From Leptodontidium sp. MPI-SDFR-AT-0119 (lineage: Eukaryota; Ascomycota; Leotiomycetes; Helotiales; Leptodontidiaceae): a DNA stretch of 64,000 bases. A program made the translations under genes and the position numbers. Every line of letters starts with the position of its first letter. The first letter of the stretch is position 1. Below, piece by piece: positions 35,815-48,140 of this stretch. The DNA lies in NCBI GenBank assembly GCA_020726505.1, contig JAHLEZ010000020.1:124001-188000 (forward strand). The letters run 5' to 3'. The notes under the pieces were generated by a model. It did no database searches. It was not told the DNA's origin and worked only from the letters and a program-made list of their open reading frames with translations.

Positions 35815-36168
35815 ATGTTAGAGGGGTCCGAGGCTGATATTCTCCTTCACCTTGATGCCTGTCATTGTGCAACTGCAAACAAGAGAGCGACGTTTGCAAC
35901 ACAGGTGATATTTCAAATCTCTCCTAAAATTCCAGAGCAATCTGGGATTTTTGTTACTTCTCCCCAGCTTGTGATCGCAGCGTACAACTCGGGCCAATCT
36001 TCTAACAGTCCATCCCCCGCAAACAGCCGCGACAACGGCGAATACACTTTCACATCAGCGCTCATTCATACTCTAAAGGGAATGAGTAATTACAGGCGAG
36101 GTCACCAGAACTTTTCCTCAATCGCCATCGTCTGGGTATCGCAGACCGTGTGGTTTTCGCCGTCCTAG
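35815..36168 (+). pseudogene. Fragment of a caspase-like (peptidase C14 type) fungal protein
   Basis: A 117-codon frame with LEGSEADILLHLDACHCATA, which resembles the catalytic LDCCHAGTA segment of fungal caspase/metacaspase-like domains, and later VIAAYNSG...GEYTFTSALIHTLKGMS, resembling the ELIAACGYN...YSFTHALIxEL part that follows it. The N-terminal half with the catalytic His is missing and the downstream frame breaks after residue 117, so it is a partial remnant. Caspase-like domains of this kind often occur in fungal NLR proteins or next to them. It lies just outside the RIPed island. Family call is by motif only. Confidence 0.5.
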
Positions 36169-36909
36169 TTATCCGTACAAGAGCCACGATATGCATTCGC
36201 CTATCTTGACTACGCTGTCGGGGAACGATACATGCTTGCTAGAATACTCGGTTCATATCTTCTTGATGTTGCTTTGCTCACAGAATTTGAGATCTGTATT
36301 TTGGTAAGCTGAGTCCGGCAGGATTGGAAGGCAAGCGAACAATTCTAATCTAACCAACCCAAGTTTGGAGAATCATCATTGAGCCAATTAAGCTTTGGGA
36401 ATGATAAGTTTTTAAATGTTTATATTGTTACCACAATCTTAACCTGATAACCAAACACTAAATAAATTTGCCTTTTGACTTATCTTAAGAACGCTAATAA
36501 CTAGAATATTGCATCGTGACTACCCCTAACCTCCCTGATATTAATCGACTATATAACAAAATCGTTTAGCACTAAATCTTAGTCTTAGCCACCGAATCTA
36601 AAGGCGCAACATCAATGATAGTATTTGCTTTTGGAAGAAATTCGTTAACTACTACTTATATTTTTTTTAATATCTTATCCTGATTTATATTTAATAAGAG
36701 CTTAAAAAATAAGATTAATATTACATTATTTGCACATATTATAAATCTTAATATTCTTTGTATGCTTTAAATTAAGATAATAAGTAATCTTTAATGCTAA
36801 TCGAATTCTTTAAAAAAAATCCTTAGATTTTCGAGTTAGGGAAATAATATTAGCCTCGAGATCGGGGATAGCTTCTTAATAATGGCCTTTGAATCAGGCG
36901 AGGAGTTCT
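36169..36909. other. Border of the first RIPed island
   Basis: Composition shifts from normal to strongly TA-rich at about 36350-36500. CA and TG become scarce and TA abundant, the expected outcome of C-to-T change at CpA on both strands. No gene is seen; the sequence is probably a decayed older repeat into which the copia element inserted. Confidence 0.55.
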
Positions 36910-37166
36910 TGTTGGTCCACAGGTCCCTACATGAGTATACTTCGGTCTAGAAAAGGGGGTGCGGGTCAAAGTCAGGGGTCAGAGCTTAGCCGGACTAGTT
37001 TCGGTAAAGATTTAGTAGGGTTTCGTAATATATAGTCTAGCTCTCCTCGCACTCTCTTAAAATATACATAGATTTTTGAACTATATATTTATTACTTTGT
37101 TACTATACTCGTATTAGGATATATTCACATATGCGGCGTAGTATATAAACCGGTACTATACCGATA
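36910..37166 (+). repeat. 5' LTR of copia element 1
   Basis: Starts TGTTGGTCCACAGG, ends CCGATA (CCGACA in the partner). The partner LTR has the same length; differences are mostly C/T and G/A transitions, as RIP predicts. Confidence 0.9.
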
Positions 37167-38114
37167 CTAATTAGTGGCAAGCTTATATCATTAACCTTAT
37201 TATAAACAAAAAAGGTCTTAAGCTATAAAGCGGATTCTAGGCTTTAACTTGAGGATTACTTTATTATATTTTCCTTAAAGGGTATTTTACCTTTTCTAGA
37301 TTATAAAGGGAAGGTAACTTTTCTCTTAAGACTCGACTAGGACGATTACACGTCAGAGAAAAGCTATTATAATACGATAGTTACTTTACGAAGATTGTCA
37401 ATTCAATATCCTTAAATCCAGGACTTTGGACCTTTAAGAAACTTATCCGGGAACTTATTAGATTACTTACGAATCAAATCCGACATAATAGTGGATACTT
37501 CGACGGAGCTAGAGTTAACTTCGGAAACATTTAATAATACGGTAATATTAAATCTTAGTCTAATTTTCATAGGAGACGTAATAGTATACTCGCGAAGGTT
37601 TTGTGAGGCTTACTACGATGGTTATCTTAAGGGAGAATTCCTTTTCTAAGACTTTTAGAAGTATTTTAAGGATTAAACGATAAACGAGTTCAAATTAATT
37701 AAGGTTATAAAACGCATATACTTTAGGGACGACTTACGAGCCTTTAGTGTGTTTATACGACGAGGGAAGGGGACAAGGACGGCACACGCTTTAGTAAAAG
37801 TAGTGTAAGCTAAGGAGAATGTGTGGCTAAGAGACTAAGTAGAAATATAAATTCAGAACTACCCTAAATCGGTACTAAATCACCTCTAGGAATTAGTCTC
37901 TCGCCTATTATTACTATTCTTAATAATACTTTAATAAAATCAAACCCCGATGTTTTTATAATACTAATTAGAAGTAGTTATTTATTTTATAAAAGAAGAC
38001 ACTCTTTTAGAAGGGTCAGGAGTAAAGCTTATAGAGACAATTTAATTATTAAGATCACTTAAGATCTCCCTTACTAAAGGAAATGAGGTCGAGGATTTAT
38101 ATAATATAACCCCC

Positions 38115-38281
38115 TGTCGTGCAACACAGGTATGCGCACGTGCCTAGCCTACGTAAGCAGGCCAGTTAGTTATAGGGGCAGTTGCAGACAGGAGCTCCCT
38201 CCTAGAAATCAGACACTTTTGCCACCACGTTGCAGCCACTGGAAGAGCCATGCCGGCCGTCGATTAGAGCTTTGCACGACA
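38115..38281. mobile_element. 167-bp non-RIPed insertion with TG..CA inverted ends
   Basis: Copia copy 2 has uninterrupted sequence at the matching place (near 57375), so this segment is an insertion. It begins TGTCGTGCAA and ends with the exact reverse complement TTGCACGACA, and is flanked on both sides by CCCCC. TG..CA ends with a 5-bp duplication fit a solo LTR of a very small element; a MITE is the alternative. Its composition is normal, in contrast to the TA-rich host element, so it arrived after RIP. Confidence 0.75.
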
Positions 38282-40239
38282 CCCCCTTACTTATAGTCCT
38301 AAAGAAGGAGTTTTTATTTACTCTTAGGAGGGATCTCCTAAGTAATCTCCACTCGTGGAAATTAAATAAACACGTATTACCGAATCTTATATTAACGCTA
38401 ATAATACTTCTACAAGACGGGTTATTATTACTATTTAAGGTTCTTAAGACTACTAGATTATATACGAAGCCAATTCGGCCGTTATAGTATATTATAAATC
38501 TATTAATCCCAGACTAAGCAAAATCGTTAATAAACCTTACTAAGATGTATACTAAGGAACTCTAATATAATAGAGATAAGGACTACTTAAATAAGAAGCT
38601 TTATATCTTCGCCGACTTGTGTTAAAGAGTATTAGTTAAGACTAAGGTCTAGAACTAAGCCTTTCTGTTAATGTTACGAGATAAAGCTAGTTCGTATTAT
38701 TACCGGTACTTCTAAAATAAGGGGTACTTATTTAATAAGCTTATTAGGACGACTCGCGAGTACTTTAAGACAAAAGAGAGAGTTAATAAGTTCCTTAGCC
38801 GGTAGTTTAGTCTAACTTTCTCGTTATTTTAAGAGGAGCTTTATTAAAAGGGAAAGCCGGTACTAACTTAATTAGAGAACTTCGCTAAGGAATTATAGAG
38901 TATTTAGCTTAGATTAAAAGACGATAGTATATAGAATAATAAGACACTCCGTAATAAGCTCGTATAAAGAGTATTAAGGAACCCCTTCTTTAAGATAGCC
39001 TTATTTTAAGCACCCCTTACCTTCCTTATATTAATAAATAGTCTTCGCTCTACCGTCAGCGTTAAAGTAACTTATAACTCAGGATCGAGGGTAAGTAAGT
39101 ACTCCGGATCGTATATAAATCGCTACTAATCTTATATCGTAAATAAGGCGGCTTATTACTTTAATTATAAGATAAAATTTTTAAGTAGAAATAAACGCGA
39201 AGACAAATTCCAGCTTATATTAGGCTATATAAGCTATATTATCTATAAGAAGATAGATTACTATAGTAATCGCTACTTTGACGAAGAGTAAATAACGTCT
39301 AAGATATAATACTTCGTGGCGCGTAAGGCCGAAGAAGTAAAAGCCACAAATAAGACCTTTAGGAGCTACTTAGTTTATATTAAGGGGATTAACCCTAATT
39401 CGGATTAAAACCGGACTATATCTAGACATTGTTTAAGAGGTCACTAAAATACAGATTTAAATACTTTAATAGATATTAACGATTCTTTAGAGAGTTTTAA
39501 CGACGATAATAGCGATAGTACCGTAAACTTCACGACTATATTTATAGTAAGTGGAGTATAGTATAATACACGAGAAGTTATAGGGTAACTTAAGGAGAGG
39601 AAGGCTATTTATATCCTAAAAAGTAAGATTAAGAGACCCGCTCTTAATAAGGCTTATATAATGTAGTAGACAGATAGATTCTTTTAAAGTCTATTAATTA
39701 ACATAGGGGCATTTAATAAAAACACGAGAGGGATTAATTAGTTACGAGTATTATAGTGAATTTAAGATGTTAAGTTTAACACTAGTTAGGTAGGCTAAAG
39801 CTAGATTATATTCGGTGCCGGTTCGCGACTGTCCTTAGGAGTTATTATAGTTAATACTCTAGCTAGAGAAATAGACTTCTAAATCGTAGACGTAAATATC
39901 TTATTTTTAGTTTGTTTATAATAACTAAATACGCTAAATGTGTAATATAATAACTTGCGTAACGTCTTGATTTAAGGCGATAAGAAGTACTTAATTATAC
40001 AGAAGTATAGGCATTTATAGCTGCTTTTAGATTAATATTATTAATTACTAGACACTTCGACCGGAACGATAAATATATACTACCTGACTAAACTAGAAAT
40101 ACGTCGGCTTTATAGGCGTTTCGGACACCCTTTAGTAAGACGTCTTTAGTACTTATTAAATCAAGCTAGTTATAAGTATAACTTAGAAGTTATATTAAGG
40201 GTTAAAGAGATATGTGAGTATTACTAGAAATATATAAAT

Positions 40240-42873
40240 ACTTTATATAAGTTCTACTTTAAGTTACAAAACGACGTCGACTTTAATTATATAGTTTACG
40301 TTAATATCGTGATATTTAGAGAACGATATACCCTTTATATAATAGATAAGGCAACGGGTTTTAGTACGGCGAAACTACTTTAAAAGGCCCCTAGTTCAGT
40401 TATAGCTTGGGCTATCTTTAACGTATTTAAGTTAATATAGATTGACATATACCTTAGACCTCCGGATTTCGTCGTGTACGACTATAATACTAATTTCAAT
40501 TCTGAGGAGTTTTAGAGTACACTTAAATCTATAGGTAGTACTCTTAAGTTAGTACTTATTAAAGTATACTATTTAATTAGCAAAGTTAAGTGATACTACC
40601 GCCTACTACGCCGTGCTTATGAAATCGTTATAAAAGAGTACCTTAAGTTAAGTGACGAAGACTAACTATAAATAATAATAAAAGTAGTAAATAATATAAC
40701 TAGACTAAATAGGCTTATCTTTATATTACTTGTTTTCGGCGTATACCTTAGAATAACAGAGTTAGACTCCTTAAATCTGTTAGTCAAGTAACGTGCGGCT
40801 ACGATTAAGAAAGTTATAAAAGAAGTATAGAAAATCTATATTACGCGTAAAGTTAATAATATATTAGTTACACGAAACGGCCCTAGAATTACTTATATTC
40901 ACAATCTCTACCTTAATAATTAAGTTTTAGTATACTAGAAGGGTAAAGGATAGATAGGACCTTACGATTTCTTAGGTATTAAGGGAGAATTATATAGGAT
41001 TAATATAAGGAATAAGAGAATACGTATATTCTAATTAATTATAGTTCGTCCCTTTAAAATAAACACCTTTAGTATTAAATAATAAAAAGAAAACTTATTA
41101 AAGGATATTTATAAGTAATATTTAAGATCCCTAATTAAAAACGCTACTAAAATAACACTAAACTTACCCCGAATCGCTATTTAAATTCTATTTACGAAAC
41201 ACATTCTAGATTTATTAATTATTAATAACGATTACGATATTAAAGTATTTTTAATTAAGAAGGAGACAAAGGACTAGGAGTTATTTATTAAACTTTATAC
41301 TAAAGGGAAGATTATAATACTTAAGCCGCCATTTTAGTAGTCTCGAAGGACAGAATATAAAGTATTTATTAAAAGTGGTGTTTTTATACTTATTTATAAG
41401 GACGACCTTAGAGTGAGAGACTACTATATCTTTAAGTTAAGAATAATAAACGAAGTTAAAGGTAAAGAGACGTTAACTTTATATAAGAAGTTAAGACTAA
41501 TAATTTAATACTTTAACGATAAAGGGAAGAGAAAAATATTGACTTAGTCTTTAATAATCTAATAGTCTAGCCAGCGGTTACTTATTTTCTTAGCCGCTGC
41601 CGTTAAGTACTTAAATCGCCTCCGAAACTAGTCCGAATCCCATTTAGTTATTAAGGACATCACTTAAGCCTACGTTTAAGTAGAGATAAGGCTTCTCTAA
41701 GATATATTTATATAGCTACTAAAAGAGATTATAAGAGATTTCCCTCTTAATACGATATTTATAATAGTATTACTATTATATAATATACTTAAGTTTAGAA
41801 ACTATTAGTTTAATATATATTATAAATATTATATAAAGAACTTATAAATAAAGACATTAATATATAACTTATACTTACTAATTAGTACTAAGGAGAGCTA
41901 TAACTTTAGTGTCGTAAGAATGTAAATAAACGATATATTAATTCTAGGAAATAAGGACTTCTTAGTAAGAGAGTAAAATAAGATTACTAAGGCCGGTTTT
42001 CTAACGAAGTTAATATAAGTACTACTCTTTATTAAAACTATTACGTTTAATAAGTATATTATCTCTATAAATAAGGACAGCCTCTATATATCACAGAAGG
42101 GTCAAGGAGTAAGGCTAGAGTTAGTCGACGTAAGAAAAGAGGACTATAAGAAGGCTTATAAAGAGTAACGAGCTCGTGCGGCCTACCTTACTATTATTTA
42201 TTAATTAGAAGTAATATTTAATCTCTTAATCACAGTGTAACACTAAGATTTAATAAAAGACGACGTTAAGGCTTTAAACTTACGCCTTAAATAGCAAATA
42301 AATAACTTAGAGAAAGGACTCTAATACGTATTAATTGACTTACGGTCTACGAAGGTCTACGTTTTTATAAACAGTTCTTTTGTTAATAACAAAGACTTAA
42401 GTTTATAGATAAGTTTTATACTAGTAATTAGTGCCGAAACGGTGGGAGATACGTAATTCACTTTAACCGGTAATATCGTGTATATTAGCTTAATAAAATA
42501 TAAGAGAGTAACTCGTGTAATACTCGCATTAGAGTTATATACTATAATAACTAGTATTAATATATTAATCTCCCTTAGTATAACTATTAATATAGTAATT
42601 AATAAGCTTAGTATCCCACGTCTTTTAACTATTATTTACACGGATTCTTTGTCCCTTTATAAGTATATTGTCAAGCTTAAGACGACGAAAGAGAAGCGCC
42701 TAATAATTAATATTATAGTTATTTATTAATTATACGAGCGTAAAGAGTTAACAGAGGTTCGATAAATTAATAGCGCTATTAATCTTACTAACGCTATAAC
42801 GAAGAGCGCTCTGAATAAGGCTCTTCGGGATTTTATTAACACTAATATCCTCACTGTCAAAATAAAGGGTTAA
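40240..42873 (+). pseudogene. Copia pol remnants: integrase, reverse transcriptase, RNase H
   Basis: Translation across stops shows an integrase core near 40260-40700 (TLYIIDKATGFSTAKLL; PPDFVVYD; LRRAYEIVIKEYLKLSD). Reverse-transcriptase remnants follow near 41700-42060 (NDILILGNKDFL in place of the usual DDTLILGD). RNase H lies at 42330-42870 (RVTRVILALELYTI; IYTDSLSLYKYIVKLKTTKE; EKRLIINI). These are typical of the fungal copia group whose RNase H has CTDSLSLYDCLVKLGTTKEKR. Numerous stops from C-to-T and G-to-A change make it non-functional. Confidence 0.8.
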
Positions 42874-44655
42874 ATTTAACGGTTAACTAGAGTCGATTCG
42901 GACTAGTAATAGAGGGGTTTCTTATACTTATTGATTTTTTTTATATATTTCCTTACAACTTTTATTTATTAATTTATTACTTACGATTATTTTTATATTT
43001 AATTAATTTACGAAGTCAGAAACACACTTAATTTAGTTTTAAATACTTTTTAATTTAAAGTACTAATAGGCGGCCTTACGACGATACTCTAATAAAGATA
43101 AACTGCCGGTTTCACTATAAGGGGCTACTCTTATATAGTAATATAAAGAAAGTGCCGCCACGAAGGACTTACTACGAAGCTAATCTAAAACAAGGCCGAA
43201 TCCCTTACGTATATATATTAGGGAGAGGTTCTTCCTCCTCCCCCTTCTCTTCCCCCGTACTATAGCGGCGACTTCGGCGGAGACGCTTAGTAAGAGTATC
43301 GTCTTTACTGCCGTCCTCTCTATTACGCTTAGTAGCGGTAGAGGAGGCGATAGTAAAGAGTTAATTTAAGACTAATACTATCTCTTATAATATAAAGTGT
43401 TAATATTTAAGAGCTTTAATATTAAAAAGAAATAAGGGGTTAACTTACTACTTACGAGCTAGTTAAGCTAGCGATTTCCTAGCGTATAGCACGCATCTCC
43501 TCTAATAACGCTAACGACAACTCCTTAGTAGTCTTTAGTACGTTAGTAGCGGCGACTAATAATACCGAATTAATTGATTTAGCGGCAGTAATAATAGCTT
43601 CTGTTAGATTTTGACTTCGGTAACTCGTGCCGATTCTACGCGAGAATAGCCGGAGTAATCTCCACTGCTTACGCGGACCGGAAATTACTCTCGGATTCGA
43701 TTACGTAGTCCGTAAGAGCCACGTAATCGATTACGTAGTCGTCGAAGCTTCTAGAGAAGCTAATATTGTATATAACTACCGAAGAGCCCTTATGGCTCTT
43801 CTCTCAAGCAAGCAATCTACTTTGTCTCTAATCACGTGTTCACCTACTGCGCTTCCTCTCTTCTGATTGGCCCACCTATTCTCACAGCTTCTTTATCTTT
43901 TGCCTCGAGGGCGGTAACTAGACAGAGGTACTCCTCGGCTATAAATTAAGGGATCTATTATATATTAATAACCGTATGTCCAGAGCACTTTTGGCGGTGA
44001 TTTAAATACGATTTAAAATAAGAAAAGAAATTAGGAGTACTTACTAAGTTGTACTAAGACTTCTTCTTACGTAGTACGTGTATTTCTTACTCTTAAGATT
44101 GTTAAAGGCACATTCGTAAGACGGATTCTTTACGAGGAAACAGACGTATTAAATGTAGTATTTGTGGTAGGCGAGGTTGAGCGCTCTTATAAGTATTAGT
44201 ATAAGTACTGTTTTTAATTAATATATTGTTTCCTTACTAAACTATCTCTAAAGAGTATACTTACTTTTGACTTATTTATTTGATTTAATATAGTCTTCTT
44301 AGAAATATTAGTTTTTGAGCTATATTAGGCGAATTAGGGAGATCGGAAAGTAATATACGTACGGTAGTTATATATATATTAATTAAAGGGGACTTTAAAC
44401 CTTTAAGAGAGAGCGACATATATATATCTATTACATTATATAATACTAGGGGTTCTTATTATTACTAGTTCTCGCTTAACCTCGCTATTACGCCTTATTA
44501 TATTCAGACCCCTTTCGGGGCACTATCGGGACACTGTCAGGCCGGGATCAGACACTATTAAATACTCTGTCATTTTATTTATTATTTCTTATATATTACT
44601 CGTTATTTACTTCTATATATATTAGAAATAGTTTTTCTAAAAGAAGTTTTACTTA

Positions 44656-44912
44656 TATTAGTTTATAAGTCTTTATATAAGTATACTTCAGTCTAAAAAA
44701 GGGGGTGTAAGTTAAAGTCAGGGGTTAAAGCTTAGCCGGACTAGTTTCGGTGGAAATTTAGTAGGGTTTCGTAGTATATAGTCTGGCTCTCCTCGCACTC
44801 TCTTAAAATACACACAGATTTTTGAACTATATATTTATTACTTTGTCACTATACTCGCATTAAGATATATTCACACATGCGGCGTGGTATATGAACTAGT
44901 ACTGCACCGACA
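44656..44912 (+). repeat. 3' LTR of copia element 1
   Basis: Same 257-bp length as the 5' LTR. Its first bases (TATTAGTTTATAAG) are RIP-changed from TGTTGGTCCACAG; it ends CCGACA and is followed by the GTTCT duplication. Confidence 0.9.
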
Positions 44913-45647
44913 GTTCTAACTAAGTAAGTTAACGATTAGCCGAGTTTCGCGCGGAATATTATACTTTTTTACTTGAGAAAAGCAGCTTCTCTTTAAAAAC
45001 TTTTTCCTTAAGGGATTATTATAAGGAGGTTATTAAATCGGATATTTAAAAATAATTTGCGATTTTTTTATAATCTTTTTTTACTTATTTACTAAGATGT
45101 AGTACCAAAACAGGCCTGCAGTTGTCAAACTGCAGATTACGGTATATAACCTTTATCCCTAAGCGAGCACGTGATTTCTGTACGACATAAGATTAATTAA
45201 CGAAGATCCTAAGAAAACTTATAAATAGGAACTCTTAAACATAAGAAAAAGCGGGTGTATATTTAAGCCTTTATTTAAAGAAGTAATTTTTTAAATAATA
45301 CGCTTTAGTTAACTAAGACCTTTAATATCTTTAAGCCGTAGTAAATTAATTAGTTTGCGAGATAAAACACTAGATCCTTTAATAAAATAGTAATAAAATC
45401 TTTGTCTTCGATTAGTAACTGACTTAGGAAAATAAGATACGATAATATTATAATATACTTTATTTAAATAATGCCGTTCGTTAAGATAATGTTTGTAATA
45501 CGCCCCGAGAGATCCCTTATAGCGTTAGTTATATCTATTATTATTTAATTATTTATTATTTACTAAATAATCTGCCTTGGTTTTTTCTAGATTTTGTAAA
45601 TACTTCCTTTATTTTCTTATTTCATTCCTAGAACTTTTGAAATATTA

Positions 45648-45906
45648 GCACACATCGCCGACTAATGCGACGGCGCTAAGCCTAATCAGGAGGACTAGGT
45701 GGCGAGTATGCGACATGTTGATTTGAATGGCGCTCGACTACGCTAGGCCCTATTAGGAGGGTCCTTTGTGTATTTATACTCGAGCTCTCCCTTACGGAGA
45801 GCCCTCCTTTCCTCCTTGTCTTTTCTTCTCGATTCTGAGCGTAGCATTAGGCCTAAATACAAAGCTAGAGTTTACTCGCCGTATCAACCTCTTGCCAGCC
45901 GTAACA
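45648..45906 (+). repeat. Partial or solo LTR of the gypsy family
   Basis: Matches most of the gypsy LTR at 58853-59154, from GCGACGGCGCTAAGCCTAAT to the terminal GCCGTAACA. The first 40 or so bases diverge and no target duplication was found. It is less RIP-altered than the copy at 58853, so it shows the LTR closer to its original state. Confidence 0.75.
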
Positions 45907-46004
45907 ACCAGTACGTATGCGATTAGGAGTAATAGGAATCCGATGGCGATATTGGATTCGAGCTTTAGGGTAAGAGGGACGAAGGGGTTAAGGGTAATGG
46001 ATAC

Positions 46005-46234
46005 TGTGACGCTTGCTTTATAAAGACAGCGATCACGGGTAACCGGTGCCTTACATGCTAAGTCATATGAAGATAATTAAGAATTCTCTTAGAATCTACA
46101 ACTAAGTAGGAAAGAAGGTAAGGAGAGAAGAGCTTTATATACAAAGGGGGAGCGCCATGGGCTCGTTCAATCTCGGTAATACTCGGTTAGCTGGTATACC
46201 GGAAATGAGGCTCTTGGCGCTCTCAACCGTCACA
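46005..46234 (-). repeat. LTR of a third family (TGTGACG...CGTCACA)
   Basis: A 230-bp TG..CA segment whose reverse complement starts TGTGACGGTTGAGAGCGCC. It is an inverted relative of the segment at 54416-54650, sharing the GCGCCAAGAGCCTCATTTCC block, a TATATAAAGCTCTT TATA-like box and the terminal GCAAGCGT. No matching target duplication; probably one LTR of a lost element. Confidence 0.65.
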
Positions 46235-47247
46235 AAAGCGGCGGCAACGAAAGCAGCGGCGAAAGCAGTAATAATTAAACTACTAAAGTTAATCTTTTAA
46301 AACTATTATGAGAACAAGAAGTATATACTAAGCGTAAAGAAAGCCTAGCAAACTAAAGCCTGGACGTTCTTAATTAGTACTTAAAAAGTTGCTTAACTTT
46401 AAAAGTATAAAAACTAAAGTTAAACTTACGCGAATACGCGTAATATTACGCTTCTCTTTTATAAAAGCAGTAAAAGCTACTATAATAACAAGCTTAACAG
46501 AACCGTCGTAATTATAATTCTAATTAAAATACTAAAGGCACTAAGCTAAATTGGCGATATCTTAGCAGATATTAATAAGAAAATTACCTTTTAAAGTTGT
46601 TTAACGTATACCGCGTAAGAAACTAACTTACTAGCACCTGCTTTAGCGCGCTGGTAAAGCGTATTAAAAGCAGTAAAAGAAGCTGCAAAGGGATACGGAA
46701 ACAAAAGGAAAGCGAAGGCAGAAAAAAATAAGCTATTATAACTAGTTAATATACTTTAACTTATTACAACTTCTTAATCTTTTAACTTTAAATGACGTCA
46801 AAACTAATCTTAAAAATATAAAACACAAGAAAACGTACCTTTTTTACTACGCAAGCAATAGTAAAATTAAAATAGTAAGAAGCGCAAGCGATTAACTTAG
46901 CAGCGGAGATACGACTTATTTTAAATTTAGTATACTTACAGAAAAAAGTTACGATAAGAGAGCAGTTATTTATATATATTAGCTATGCGTTTAAAATATT
47001 GGCTTTATTACTATTTATTATATTTACTATTATCTGACGATTTCCTATTGTTTGCTATATTTGTTTAGCACTTGTTTACTGTAAAGGTAGTTGGTTTCAC
47101 TCCATTTACTATGCCTAAATAGGATTAGTTTAAGACGTTACGAGAAGACGTAATAGCCTCGGCAAAGCTCGGTAAAGCTTAGTACTACGGATGAGCGCTT
47201 TACGCCATATACCCACTTAGTAATTGACTAAGTGAGGCTGTGTAGCT

Positions 47248-47297
47248 AATACGTAATACGTACGTAATACGTACGCAATACGTACGTAACGTATACG
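47248..47297. repeat. Short tandem repeat AATACGTACGT
   Basis: About four imperfect 11-bp units built on the palindrome TACGTA, in RIPed sequence. Confidence 0.7.
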
Positions 47298-47500
47298 TCA
47301 TGTAATTAAGCTTAATTAGGAATAGAGTAAACGATATCGAAGATAAAAGGAGAGTAACCTTCCCTCGGGGAAAAGGCTCTTCACTTCGATATTCGCGTTA
47401 ATAGAGAGTATTATCACCTGATCCCGGTACTGCTCGCTTACGGAAATCCGTGCTATTACATTTACTTCGCTAAAGCTTCTTATTATTCGTAACAAGGGGG

Positions 47501-47699
47501 TGTGTCGTGTAAGTTATAGTTAGCCGGCTAAGCAAGCTAAATCAAAAGCACTATAGCTAAAGCGCCCGCGAGCTCCCTTATTTAAGGAGCTTTAATACAT
47601 TATATAAATAATAATACAATAACAGTCTAATACATAACTGCGCAACGTTTAATTAACTAATATTCGCCTCTGTGGAGCCTCTAAGCGTATTGCACGATA
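47501..47699 (+). repeat. Candidate 3' LTR with adjacent polypurine tract
   Basis: AACAAGGGGG (47491-47500) looks like a polypurine tract and is followed at once by TGTGTCGTGTAAG. The segment ends near TTGCACGATA, the reverse complement of a TATCGTGCAA start, and these ends resemble the 167-bp insert at 38115. No second LTR or target duplication was identified, so the right border is tentative. Confidence 0.35.
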
Positions 47700-48140
47700 T
47701 GATACCTCTGTAACGTTCCTGGTTCTGACTGGTACGCGGCGTATAAGCTCGTCTGTTGGTATCAGCTATTAAGTAAAGTCACAAGGCGTTTTATTCTTAA
47801 TTATAATTAAAACGTTATAAGCAATGGTTCAACTACTATATGAATTTGAGCACAAAGCTCCATTACCTAGGAAACTACTCTGTTTATATAGAACTTCGCT
47901 CAACCCAAATCATCTGAATCATCCCGATCATCAGCATGATCCCAATAATTCCGATAATTCATCACGTGACACATGGTCACCGTGATTCCGTCCTTGTCCT
48001 GGCTTCTCTGTGCAGCAGGGCTGCCGAGCCTCAGGGCCAAGACACACGCGATCCCTTAGAACATGACAACCTCCTTCAAACGGCTCTAATCTCTATCCTC
48101 CCTTGACTCCCTTATATTGATCAACAACACTACTAAAGTC

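Larger units (their letters stand above)
36910..44912 (+). mobile_element. Full-length Ty1/copia LTR retrotransposon, RIPed
   Basis: An 8-kb element with two 257-bp LTRs (36910-37166 and 44656-44912) and a perfect 5-bp target duplication GTTCT at 36905-36909 and 44913-44917. Internal remnants run in copia order on the plus strand: integrase, then reverse transcriptase, then RNase H. The whole element is TA-enriched and full of stops, so it is inactive. About 1.8 kb lies between RNase H and the 3' LTR, more than usual, and may include another insertion. A 167-bp GC-richer insert interrupts the 5' half. Confidence 0.92.
44913..48140. other. RIPed repeat remnants between copia 1 and the DUF3176 gene
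   Basis: TA-rich decayed sequence with several LTR relics listed separately. No gene is readable. An Ala/Lys-coding stretch near 46235-46700 may be an old gag or a simple repeat. Composition returns to normal at about 47850. A palindrome CTGCAGTT-GTCA-AACTGCAG lies near 45117-45136. Confidence 0.5.

Noticed and set aside
42478..42729. 83-codon ORF as a separate gene
   Set aside because: It is the surviving open part of the copia RNase H pseudogene.
43680..43745. Repeated GATTACGTAGTC motif as a possible CRISPR-like or regulatory array
   Set aside because: Only two direct copies and one inverted form, no regular spacers, and the setting is a decayed retroelement of a eukaryote.
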